This document shows, one piece after another, positions 1-10,439 of a DNA stretch of 64,000 nt (positions are counted from its first letter, which is position 1; the number at the start of each line of letters is the position of its first letter). The translations under genes and the position numbers were made by a program. The notes beneath the pieces were generated by a model. It searched no databases and had not been told where the DNA came from. It saw only the letters and a list, made by a program, of their open reading frames with translations. This DNA comes from Amylostereum areolatum (lineage: Eukaryota; Basidiomycota; Agaricomycetes; Russulales; Stereaceae). The stretch covers positions 62,001 to 126,000 of the forward strand of contig SAXG01000040.1 in NCBI GenBank assembly GCA_012932865.1. The letters are read 5' to 3'.

Positions 1-1002
1 TGCCATTCGTCGTGGACGGGGTCACGGATCTGGAGGGCGGCGACGGGCTGGCGGAAGAGGAGTGTGAAGCTGCCGAGGTCGGTGTGGCCGCGGACCCAGA
101 GGTTGCCGATTTGCTTGTTCTCTTCAGGCGTGTACTTGGAGTACTTCATGTAGCGAAGATGATCCTGGAAAAGATCCGATCGTTGGCCAATGAAAGGAGA
201 GAAAAGAGCAAGAGACATACTTCACTCTTAACCTCGTACTTGTGGATGTTAGTGAAGTAGTCTTCGGGGAGCTCGAGGGCGATGGCGAGGAGGGTGTGCA
301 GCGGGTCGAGGACCTCGGAATGGAGGGCTCGGGCGAACTTCTCGATCTCGTCGATGTGTTCGGTGAGGACGGCGGGGTGGGATTGTTCGAAGTAGCCGTT
401 GAATTCTGCGAGAGTTTTTGTTAGGATCATTGGCAATCAGAAACCCCGAAAGCCCACGCACTGGGGATGTTGTACACTTCGACACGGTCGCGGATACCCG
501 ACTTCTCGTTCAAGCTGGATATCAATAAGCGCGGTTCAGATTAGGCGGCGAAGGCAAACCTACATGCGGCGACCACCAGGAACGTATCCGTTGAACTTCC
601 CGTCGTCTGCCCAAGTCTATGTTAGATCGCGAGCCATACACCTGACCAATTACGCACCAAGACCCTCCGGAACATACTTGAGCTTTTCCTCCAGGGGAAG
701 CTCATAGAACTCGCGTCCGAGAGCGAACTGGCGGTTAACATCCTCCTGAGAGATGTTGAAGTTCTTCACGTAGAAGAAGCCCTTCTCGCGGAGCGCTTTG
801 ATGAGAAAAGCGGCGAGCTCCTTCTTGCCTTCGGGGGTATGGTAGAGGGAGAGGTCGAGCGTGACAAGTTCGGCCCATGGGAGATCTTCCTTAGTCTCCT
901 GGACGTAGGAGTAGGAACCTGAACGGCAGTCAAGACGAGACGATGACAGTGTGAACCAACGCGAAGTTGCGACTGACCGAGGGAAGACGCAGGGACCGGC
1001 AT
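1..1002 (-). CDS. 2-oxoglutarate/Fe(II)-dependent oxygenase, isopenicillin-N-synthase-like (3' end outside window)
   Basis: Seen: at least five exons on the minus strand. Exon 1 starts at ATG 1002 (MPVPASSLG) and ends at 978 before a GT donor; exon 2 begins at 918. The frame runs through a DIOX_N-type N-terminal region (WAELVTLDLS, then KEGFFYVKNF-like sequence around residue 50), then FNGYVPGGRRM, then LNEKSGIRDRVEVYNIP, then a helical stretch ending DYFTNIHKYEVKSE. The last visible exon contains GHTDLGSFTLLF, which carries the His and Asp of the HxD iron-binding motif. Known: this family oxidises small molecules with 2-oxoglutarate, oxygen and ferrous iron, usually in the cytosol. Inferred: substrate unknown; such genes serve secondary metabolism or detoxification. 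The distal His and the 2-oxoglutarate-binding Arg lie beyond base 1, so catalytic completeness cannot be judged. An upstream in-frame extension to about 1102 exists but is poorer than the short first exon. Confidence 0.8.
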
Positions 1003-2949
1003 TTTCCGATTTGAGATGTAGTTTGAACGTTGAACTGCGATGGCGAAAGGACAAGGCGAACTCGAGGGTTGTTTCGAACACTTCCAAGGTATTTGCCTCC
1101 ACAATTTATGTATCCCCCCCGTGCGTTGTCGCTGACCAAACGATGACCGAACATCTAGGTGGACGTAGGCCGTCAACGGACTTAGTGGAAGGCCGGCGCC
1201 ATGTCCTCATCGTGGTTCGCGATGGCGACAGCCACCTAACTCGTTCAAATCTCAGGATATGAGTGGACGATAGTGCCCCACCGTGCGCAATATATCATCC
1301 CGCTAATTGAGGACATCGACCCGTGACGCTTCATGCTCATCCGCCTCCTCGATGGTGTCATCACTAGGAGGGTACCGTGAGCTGATTTTCACCACTCTTT
1401 ACACCTCTTTGGGCGGTGAATTCCACCGCTCGAAGTACTCGTTTTCAGTACCATGGAATGAATTTCAGTCCTGCACGGGGTGATTTTCGTGATGTGAAAA
1501 TCACCGGAAAAAAGTACCATTTCACCGCTTTTTTGTCACGAATTCTCACTTTCTCGTAACGCCGACGCGTGAATATCAGCATGAAAAACAGTGAAAAGCA
1601 ACACCCCATGGTGATATACAGCAGCTTTCATCCTCAAAACCCTTGGCAGGATCCAGCACTTTACGCGTTCATAAACAGACACATGGCATTATGAGCTCAT
1701 AATCACACTACAATATACACTATATACAAATCTATGCACACCGCTGGCGGTACCCAACGAGACCCTCTCGCGTAACCACGTCTCCTCTTCGTGACGTCCA
1801 CCCGCACGCCCCGGGCCCAAATGCGAATGGCTGGAATGGCTGTCGGAGTGTAAGCAGCAGCATCGAAGCGATGCGCGCGTGGGGCGTGGCCTGTCCAAAC
1901 ATTTAATATCGCTCCGTGGCAAGGGAGAGAAGGCGGAATACTCACCCCCATCTGATACCCTAGCATCCCCCGTTTTGTGTCCATCAATGACAGTCCCCGG
2001 CCATGCTCTATGTAAACAAAAGTCAGCAGCCGAAGAGACTGTCGCCATCACCGAAGAGAAATGAGACGGTGCGAGAGCACCGGCAACGGCGGTGAAGAGC
2101 CGCTGTCACCGATGCACAATGCATAAGAGGCCATATGGCCTGGGTTTGTGATGTTGAGTGAACCGTGAACGAGCCGCTTCATGCTACAAAGCATGCGCGG
2201 GACGAGCCGGAGGAGGATAGAAGGAAAAAAATAGATCAATACGAAGACGTACCGTTGCAAAGAGTTGCCCAGACTTAGGGTACACTTTATGTGTCCTTAC
2301 GAGAACATGGAAGGGGAGGGTGGAGAGGGAGAGTGCACGACGACTGAACCCGTCGCCGAGTCGTTGAGGAAGAAGCTGAAGCGCTGAAGTCGAACCATGC
2401 GCGTGAGCTGGCGACATCACGGATACGTGACTGACCATCACTGGTTCGTGACGATTGTTACGAGTCCGTGACCAAGGAACCGCTGATGGAAATCACCATG
2501 TAAAGCGGTTATCACGCTTGTCTGAAAAACAGCTCCAAATCACCACCTGTCGAAATCACCCCAAAAATCACCTTAATTCGGAAATTCACCACATCAAACG
2601 GTGGGAAACAGTCGGACATGTCCTTATAGTGTCAACGTCCAGACTCCAGCGCCTCGTTCATTCTTCTTACACCCTTCTTCCCCAGGGCGTGCCCTTTCCT
2701 CCCTGCTGCGCTCCTGACGAAGCGTACCGCTAAACAGCATATTCTGAAGCTCTTATCGGAATCCGGATGTCGTGACACAGTGCATCGTCAATTGAACACA
2801 AGATGGGAAACAAAGCAGATCAGACGCGGGCAGGATGGTGTCATGCGTGGGACCCTCGACGGCGGCCCTCGCGCTCTGTATATTCCTGAAAAGCGCTCTG
2901 CGAACGGACGGCGGTCTTTCGACGACCACCGTCTTCATCGTCCTCAGAA
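1003..2949. other. intergenic, divergent promoter region with TCACC-rich blocks
   Basis: This 1.9 kb lies between two divergently transcribed genes. No convincing exon was found; the ORFs here have no recognisable domain. Two blocks, about 1381-1560 and 2480-2612, are unusually rich in TCACC/GGTGA motifs and look loosely like inverted copies of each other, so they may be ends of a decayed element. The last 200 bases should hold the transporter promoter. Confidence 0.5.
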
Positions 2950-5620
2950 ATGGCATCCGGCGTCTCCGTCTCATCCGACCACAAAGAGGTATCCCGCTCA
3001 TGGCGAAGCTATGTCTGGTGCGTCTCACCTGCTCTACTTCCGGAGTTCTATACTTACAGTCAATCACCTCGCGATAGGGACACCTGGGACAAGTCACCAG
3101 AGGAGCGCAAGTTTCTACGACGGCTGGATGCCTGTCTGATCACGTATGCCGCGCTGTCGTACTTTAGCAAGTACCTCGACCAACAGAACATCACGGTGCG
3201 TACTCAGCTCTATCTTCCCTCGACCTTCGAAGCTTACGATAATGCACAGAACGCGTACGTGTCTGGAATGAAGGAGGAGTGAGTGCCCTGTAGACTATGT
3301 ACTTGGATTCTGATTCTGATGCTCTGTGGACTCCAGCCTAGGATTGTACGTGACACACCCCTTTGTTTTCTCTCCGTTTCTCACATCGATGCAATTGGAA
3401 GGCATGGGAACCAGCTGAACTACATCACGACGGCGTGGACATGTGGCTACGTCATTGGTCAGATCCCGTCGAAGTGCGTCTGCTCTATCTTCTCGCCTCG
3501 AGGCTCGTTCTCATCCGATTCCCAGTATGCTCATCACGCGCATCCGCCCGTCTATATGGGTACGTGCTTCAGTCTGGTGCTCATCCACGCTTCACTGTCT
3601 TGACGTGCGCACGCTTATCAGATCCCGGCTATGGAGCTCACCTGGAGCGTCCTCACGATGTGTCTCGCCGCCAGCAACAGTTTCTCAAGCGTCGTGGCTA
3701 TCCGCTTCTTCGTCGGGCTGGCCGAATCGACATTCTACCCCGCCATCCAGGTATGCACTTTGACCTCCCCCTCGCTCCCGCTGAATGCGCTGATAAATGG
3801 CACAGTATGTCATCGGAAGTTGGTATAAGAAGGAAGAGCTCGCGAAACGGGCGTGTATATTCCACGTACGGCGTCGCATTCCGTCCGTCTCGTCCTAAAT
3901 ATTGACGGATTATCGACAGACCGCCAGTGCGGTGGGGCCTATGGTTAGCGGCTTCCTTCAAGCCGGAGTATATAACGGACTCAACGGCAGAGGCGGCCTC
4001 GCGGGATGGAAATGTACGTCGTCAAGCCTTCATATGCTCGCTTCAAGACTGACGTGAACCCGAGGGCTCTTCATCATTGACGGCGTGATCACCATCCCGA
4101 TTGCCCTCCTCGGCTTCATCCTCATGCCTGATCTGCCCACCACGACCAAGCCGTCGTACGTGTATACACAAGAGCAGCTCGATATGGCCGTGAGGAGGAT
4201 GGAGAGCGTGGGGCGGAAGCCGCCCGCGAAGTTCACGAAGAAAAAGGTTTGGACCGACGTTTTGCGTTGTCAGAAAGTGATAAGCTGAGCTGATCGATGT
4301 TCGGTACTAGGTGTTTGGTTTTTTCACGACATGGCATCTATATGCCCTTGTTCCTTGTATGTCGGCATCGTTCTTATATCTATCCCTCGCAGCTAATGCC
4401 ACTCATCGTCCAGTATACGTCTTGGTCGGTGTCCTCTCCTCCCCCTCCCCATGGCCTCTCTCATGTCTCCGTCGGTACGACAGTTCAATAACGGTAACGG
4501 CGGAAGTTCTTCCATGATCTTCTGGTGCGTCATCATCATTCCGCTTTACTACTTCTTCTTGCTCGACGTCTGATATTCTGTCGGACCGCAGGCTGAAAAG
4601 CTTCAACACCCCCGGACACACTGTCTACACCATCGGTCAGATCAACACCTACCCTCTCGGGATATACGCGACGCAGATCATCACGAGTACGTACTATTAT
4701 CGTTTGCATTCATTGCGGACGCTGACGATGGCATTGCAGCCTTGACATATGCGTGGACAAGCGATGCCATGGGTGCGCGCTGGCCGCCCATGCTCTTCGC
4801 TGGGGTGAAATTACTCCCTCATCCTCTACCCGTGCTTCCATGCTAACACCAACTCGTCGTAGACTTGGTCCATGATAACGTACATCGTTCTCGCGGCGAC
4901 GCCTGTATATTCCAACATTACACGGTGAGCACCTCCATTCTCCAACATCAAACGCTCGGCTCGACTGAACTGCCGGTAGACGGTGGATTTTCTACTACTT
5001 CGTACGCTCTTTCGCCTCCTTAGAGCCCGAGAAGAGAATGCTGAATAGATGAATAGACGGGCTGCGCGGGCGGACTTTCAGGCCTCATCCTCGCCTGGGC
5101 GAACGAGCTTACAGGAAACGACAACGAGAGTGCGCCCCTTTCTTTCTTCTCCGTCTATTGCTACGCTCACGCCTACCACCAGAGCGCTCCTTCGTGGTTG
5201 CATCGTGTAACATGTGGGCGTACGTCATACAGGCGTGGCTTCCTATGTAAATGCTCTTCTTCTCGGCGCTGGCGCCCTAAGGACCTAACACCGTTGTATC
5301 TCAGTGTCATCTTCCCGCAAGTCGAGCAGCCTCGGTACGCCCACATTCCACCGTCACCTCTGCTCCCTCTCTGACCTCCACCTACAGCGTCTTCCGCGGT
5401 AACGTCACGACCGCCTGCATCAACGTTGCCATGAGTACGCCGTGTTTCGATACTTCCTCGCGCACGCCTACTGAGTCACCGCACAGTGTGTTTCGCGATG
5501 ATAACGCTCTATTTCTCGCGCCGGGACGAACGTCGGGCGGGGAAGCAGAAGGTGGACCAGCCGGACGTGCCGGTCCTGGAGGACGGGGTGGATACGGAGT
5601 CGATTGATTCTAAACATTAG
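2950..5620 (+). CDS. MFS transporter, allantoate permease / pantothenate transporter (Dal5/Liz1-type) family
   Basis: Seen: about a dozen short introns; exon 1 starts at ATG 2950 ([13 protein letters not shown]) and the stop is TAG 5618-5620. After the first intron comes [17 protein letters not shown], then the first membrane segment ending [12 protein letters not shown], then [10 protein letters not shown] and a second hydrophobic segment with [15 protein letters not shown]. Further on are [23 protein letters not shown] and [13 protein letters not shown], the latter a typical loop of this family, then a second six-helix half and a charged tail ending DTESIDSKH. Known: Dal5/Liz1/Fen2 proteins (anion:cation symporter family) import small organic anions such as allantoate, ureidosuccinate, pantothenate, nicotinate or biotin precursors at the plasma membrane by proton symport. 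Inferred: the exact substrate cannot be read from sequence. I saw no frame break, but not every exon junction was checked to the base. Confidence 0.85.
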
Positions 5621-6377
5621 GTGAAGGCTTAGTTCTTTGTGGGTGGGCGGGCGATATGTATTACGCGCGGGCATTGTGTACCTCGTATTGTTCGAGAATA
5701 GAGGCATAAATATCTGTATCAATCTCACGGCGGGCGACGGAGAATCTGAACCCGACATCTAGATCTGTCACTGACCACGGTGACCTAAGATCGCGAAAAA
5801 AAAACAGCCTGGGATGATAATGCTACACCTACACTGAAGCCTTAACAAGCGTCACAGGCATAAACAAGTATGGGAGAATCAAGTCAGATTCGGTCCCTCC
5901 TGCGATTGTGGCGCAAACACCAACTGCATCGACTCTGGGATTTCCTCGTTTATATTCAAGGGGCAAACTCCAGACGCACCTTCGACGACGTCCGTGGGAA
6001 GGGCGACGTCGTTTCCGCTCGATTGAGAATTTGAGTCCGAGTCTTGGATGTCGGTAAGCGCGAACGATTCGCGCGCGTTGAGCCTGATATTGTGAGTTCA
6101 TTTTCCATCAGAGAGAAGTGGGACACGGGAGCTCACAGGGCGATGAGCGAGTTGGCGTACACTGTGCTGGAATCAGAACGTCGCGGACACCGTGCAATGA
6201 GCAAGAACGACACACAGTTGTTGATGAAGTTGATTATGGACAAATACACCAGGCTGTTCGGCATGGCCAAGAACCAAGAACGATTGACAACCTTCGTTTC
6301 TCGCACATCGACGAGACTTATGCATATGAGAATACTTAAGCAGGTCAAATACACGGCGACCCTCGCGGCCCTGCTAC
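5621..6377. other. downstream region, no gene recognised
   Basis: The 3' flank of the transporter is followed by open stretches of 60-90 codons on both strands. None has a recognisable motif or a sensible splice partner. A plus-strand frame at about 5881-6030 is rich in Arg and Leu but stops early. Confidence 0.4.
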
Positions 6378-6714
6378 CTTTCGCTGGTTGCGCGCGTCTG
6401 GTTTCATGCACGCAACCCCAGCGTACCCCCGAGCGCCCATGCGCTGGCGCAGAAGACGGAAGAGTTCGTCAACAGGCAAAAGAGTCTGAAGAGGAATGAG
6501 CGGAAGGGGTTCGCCGAGGTCACGAAACAAGAGTTGCTGCAAGGGCTTCGTGCCGGCAACGTGCCGGGGTCGCGGTGCGTCTTCCATCGGCCTGTCGTAC
6601 TGGTGATATAATGGCCCTAACGATCAGCAGAGGCTGGGCCTGTTCACGCTGCGATGCGTGGATTACCACTATGCGTTTCAGCAGGATGTGGAGCAAAAAT
6701 GCTCCGGCATCTAA
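6378..6714 (+). pseudogene. fragment related to the DUF6697-like C-terminal domain
   Basis: Seen: two exons joined by a GT..AG intron (donor after 6574, second exon from 6633, stop TAA 6712-6714). The first contains SLVARVWFHARNPSVPPS, then a Lys/Glu-rich stretch, then QELLQGLRAGNV. The second contains LGLFTLRCVDYHYAFQQDVE. These line up block by block with the end of the gene at 21113-23916, which has SLAARVWFHKNARGRTPT, VVEGLRAGVVV and LGVFELRCLEYDAAFEADV. No matching upstream exons (coiled coil, acidic region) are visible here, and the frame before SLVARV seems broken. Inferred: a duplicated and truncated 3' end of that gene. A diverged gene with unrecognised 5' exons remains possible. Confidence 0.55.
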
Positions 6715-8392
6715 GGCTACAAGAAAGAGTGCCCTATCTTGGTCCTATCATCGGAAAACGTCCTCAAGCTTCAAGTCGCACAGCGATCTGGATGAACGGG
6801 GGGTGGAGAAGGGAATGAGCAGGAACATGTCACCATGTGTACAACACGGTTGCCTGTCCCTTTGATATACACACTGCATGCACACTCCGTTCTCGCTCCT
6901 CGGGTTTTGTAAGTCTTACCTCCGCCTTCAGGGACAGCGCCGCTCGATCAACGTGAGATACCGAGTGTGCAATCGCAAAGTAGCACGAAGCTTGAAGGTG
7001 CCGCTACATAAGTAACTAAAACTCGAGCTCAGCGCTCAGTGCGTGGAATGGCCTCGACGTCGAGCGCATGACGCCTCCATTCGTAGACAAATCCTTTAAT
7101 ACAAAGAGAGACGCGGTGGAGCGCTGCGTCACGTCACGACACAAACCGCGAGACAAGTGAGCTTTCTGATTGGTTGTGGGACAACAGCCACGTCATCGTA
7201 ACGCGACACGTGACAGGTCGCGTTGACAAATGCACGTGGCTGCTTGCGTCATCCTAGGCTTGCGCGTCGGCCGGGTCGCCGCGTCGCTCTTCGTCTTGAC
7301 CTCCACCACGTAAGGTAGCCCGCAAGCAAAACCTGGGCCATCACGTGCAGGCACGTGCTCGTAAAGTACATGCACATTAGAACAGCGACGAGAAGACAAG
7401 CCGGAAAGCGCAGTACAGTACACACAGAGTATCATACATGTACACAGGCGGCGGTGACATCTATAAATATACAAGGATCTCCAAGAAAAATTACAAGACG
7501 CGCGTGGACAAACGATATATGCAACGAAGGAGATGAGGAGACATTCATCAACGCGAAAAGACAAGGCTGCACGCGTAAAATGGTGAGATAGGGGACGACG
7601 AAATACGGGGGAAAATAGGTTTACAGGGCAAGGTCGCAAGCCGCTGAACTGGGAAGGCGCGGTACAGGGTCACGCGTGCAACGGCAGTGCACGGCCATCC
7701 TTCCCGCGCACAGACCGTGAGCAAGCGGAGCGGTGCGCGGCAGGGGGCGTGTACGACGCGGTGGACCAGTGGGTGTCTCGCGACGACGTTGAGCAGGGCA
7801 CGACGGGGGGATGCCCGACGTCAGGTAGGTCAACAGTCTTCATCTTTGGCGCGTTGAGTATACTCTGAGATGTCGGTGTAAATCTGTGTGCTGAGGAGGG
7901 GTAGATGTACTAAAGGTCGCAATATGAGTGTTTTATTGCGACGAATCGAGCTGGTTACGCACGAAGGGCGGCGACAACGGCGACGGCGACGATGGTAGCG
8001 CTCCCCGAGATCCAAACAGCGCAGACGGCGTAGGGTGAGTGCTTCCTTTGGGGGATGGAAAGCCGCGGACGCCAGGAAGAACGGGAGAAAGTTGGGCGTG
8101 CATTGCGGTTAAGTTAGACGGTAAGCGGGATGAGTGGTTGTGGGGAGTGCAAAGAGCAGTTTGGAGGGGCGATGGGACTTGCGTGTGCACTTATATGCAG
8201 TTATTGGGCGGTTATCCATGTTCTAGGGCAGGTAGCGAACGGCGAGGGTGAGGAGGGAGCGTGCGACGAAGTTGACGAGAGTAAAGCTATAAGTAACGGT
8301 CCGAGCGTGGCTGGGTGACTCACCAAGCTTTAGGTCTCCGCTTCAAAGCAGAATATGCGATCATACACACATGGAAAGCAATAACAGATTAT
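6715..8392. other. 1.7 kb without a recognised gene
   Basis: No coding region was supported. On the minus strand at about 7930-8040 a short frame encodes a hydrophobic stretch (SGSATIVAVAVVAALRA then stop) that could be the membrane-anchored end of a very short protein, but no convincing upstream exon was found. The stretch from 7180 to 7620 has several CACGTG/CACGTC-type motifs. Confidence 0.4.
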
Positions 8393-8467
8393 GGGCGCAT
8401 GGTGTAGTTGGTTTATCACGCTCGCTTAGCATGCGAGAGGTGTCCGGTTCAATTCCGGATGCGTCCA
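8393..8467 (+). tRNA. tRNA-Ala (AGC)
   Basis: A complete cloverleaf can be folded. The acceptor stem GGGCGCA pairs with TGCGTCC (8460-8466), with discriminator A at 8467. The D stem is GTGT/ACGC, the anticodon stem CTCGC/GCGAG with loop TTAGCAT (anticodon AGC), and the T stem TCCGG/CCGGA with loop TTCAATT. The third acceptor pair is G-U, the classic identity element for alanyl-tRNA synthetase. There is no intron and no encoded CCA. The T-arm sequence serves as the B box for RNA polymerase III. A second copy lies at 32840-32914 on the other strand. Confidence 0.97.
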
Positions 8468-8527
8468 GTGGCTGGGAATGTCTGACTCTTTTGTTACTTC
8501 TGACTGGCAACTGCTCTTAGCCTCTTC

Positions 8528-8605
8528 CAAAGTTCCAAGTTCCAACTTGGGGACCAGTGGACCACTGAATCCCGATCAGTGATCACGATCACTGACCACT
8601 TGGAA
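8528..8605. repeat. imperfect palindrome with perfect core
   Basis: The core CAGTGATC (8577-8584) and GATCACTG (8587-8594) form a perfect 8-base inverted repeat with a 2-base spacer. It is flanked by TCCAAGT/ACTTGGA-type inverted matches. It sits about 60 bases downstream of the tRNA-Ala gene and about 390 bases upstream of the F-box gene start. It could be a regulatory palindrome or the scar of a small inverted-repeat element. Confidence 0.5.
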
Positions 8606-8986
8606 TTTGATACATCGGGCACCCGGAAAACGTGTCTACGAAGTCGAAGTGGACGGGACAGTGGTTGAAAGGAAGAGGTAGAACTTGGACGCTGGTGACA
8701 GGAAGAGGGCCCAGGGGAAACTCTGACAATGGTTCAATGTATCGTCGGCTGCTGTTGCATGACCACATATTAAATATGTATCCCTAGGGATGATCCTATA
8801 ATCTTCGATGCCCAACTTCGAATTCGTGACTCAGTGACCAGTCCGGCTTGATAGATAAGATAACCGAGATGGCCGCCCTTCTCCGCGAAATATCAACGTT
8901 CAACAAGTGCCTCGCCGCCGCCTTCATCCCCCTCCCCAACGTCGCCCGCAACCCCGACCCCCGCCCCCTGGTCATTGTGCTCTGTG

Positions 8987-10067
8987 ATGGCAGAACATGT
9001 GCGTACACACGGCCCTCGATGAGCTCGTAATACTGACTGTCTCCCGTTGATTGCAGAGCACAACCACCGCCAATGGCCTGCTAACCGCCAACAGCGACGG
9101 CGTGGCGATCCTGGCGACGATAGAATATCTCCCGCTCACCGACCTCCTCACCCTCCGCGTCGTCTGCCGCACCACCCGATCCCTCGTCACGACCGCCCTC
9201 CGCCTGCGCTGGCACCGCACCCTCCGCCGCTTCCTCGACGACCCCCTCCGTTTCCGCACGCTCCTGCGCACGACCCAGTCCGTCGTCTCCGGCTCTGTCG
9301 TCCTCTTCTACGCCCTCGCCAACACACATTTCGCCGACGGCTGGCGTCCAGATGACATGGACATTTACTGCCCACTCGTCGCCGCCGTGCCCCTCCTCGA
9401 CTACCTCGTCCAGCACGAGAAATACACCGTGCACGGTCGGCACGTCAACACGCCCTACGGATCCGCACCCACCTCGCGCGCACAATCCCCTGCTTCGAGC
9501 GCGACCAGCGTCAGGAACCGCGCGAGCAAGTACGCGCACAACAGCGGGATCGCGGCCGTCATCCATCTCGCGCGCGCGGACGGCACGAACGTCGACCTCG
9601 TTTGCAGCGCCCGCCCGAGCGCGCTCGCGCCCCTCCCGTCCTTCTGGAGCACCCTCGTGCTCAACTACGCGAGCGCGGACGCGCTCTGCGTCGTGTACCC
9701 TCATCTCACCCTCCGCGGCCGCGCGTGCCTCAACCCGCGCTTCGCGACGCGGGCGCGGACCGCGCGCTGCGTCGAGAAGTACACCGCGCGCGGGTTCAGC
9801 GTGAGGGGGTTCGGGGAGGAGAGGGAGGGATGTGCGTTGGAGCTGACGAGGCGGATGTCCTGTCCGCATACGAAGCGTGCCTTCGGAGATGGGGGGTGCT
9901 TGATTTTGCCGATGGAGGAGAGGGCGGAGGGCACAGATGGGGCGCGGGTGGAGGGTCTGACGCAGGTCGTGTCGTGGAGGTATGGAGGGAGCATATGTGG
10001 AGGGGGCTGCAGGGTGTCGTCTAGTGGGTTCGTGGTGGTCGAGCCGGCAGGTTCGAGGCCGCCGTGA
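8987..10067 (+). CDS. F-box domain protein
   Basis: Seen: a tiny first exon (8987-8998, MAEH) is joined by a GT..AG intron to exon 2 at 9057. The model gives 341 codons including the stop at 10065-10067. I chose this start because the long frame otherwise has no ATG before TTG 9051, and the upstream frame at 8869 would splice into a stop. Residues about 15-75 (ILATIEYLPLTDLLTLRVVC, then TTRSLV and LRWHRTL) fit an F-box. The middle has GWRPDDMDIYCPL and a hydrophobic repeat-like region, and the end has DGGCLILPM and VVSWRYGG. Known: F-box proteins dock on Skp1 in SCF ubiquitin ligases and select targets through the rest of the chain. Similar single F-box proteins form large, fast-changing families in mushrooms. 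Target unknown. The extreme C-terminus could use a further intron. Confidence 0.65.
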
Positions 10068-10439
10068 CAGCCACAGGATGTTATATGGGCCGTTCAACCT
10101 GAAGCTTGGTATCGTGAGAGCGTGTTGTACGATAGACGTCGCGTCGATGCATTACTCATGCATCACATCTTGTACTTAGCAAACCAGCAGTCAATGTATG
10201 ATCCTTTATCTGAGACGATATCGATATTGACACCAGCAGTATAGCGACACGTATGTACATTATCGTCGACCCCGCGGGCATCCGGCCTGAACGAGGACCA
10301 GGGAGTCGAGTCGGATGAGAGCATAAAAAGCAAATAAACACAAGCATGTGCGAGCATACTACCGATAGCAGAAAGCGCGAAAACAAGGAGAAACCATAGG
10401 AGGGCGGATAGTGACGTGGATAGGGAAGGGGAAGGGGGG
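10068..10439. other. convergent 3' spacer
   Basis: This 370-base spacer lies between the F-box gene (+) and the coiled-coil gene (-). No exon is supported. A minus-strand frame with a hydrophobic stretch at 10163-10400 is out of frame with the spliced model of the neighbouring gene. Confidence 0.5.

Noticed and set aside
9081..10097. Minus-strand frame of 338 codons opposite the F-box gene
   Set aside because: It is the mirror of a GC-rich coding exon. It is Arg/Pro/Glu-rich with no domain, while the plus strand has an F-box and a fitting splice start.
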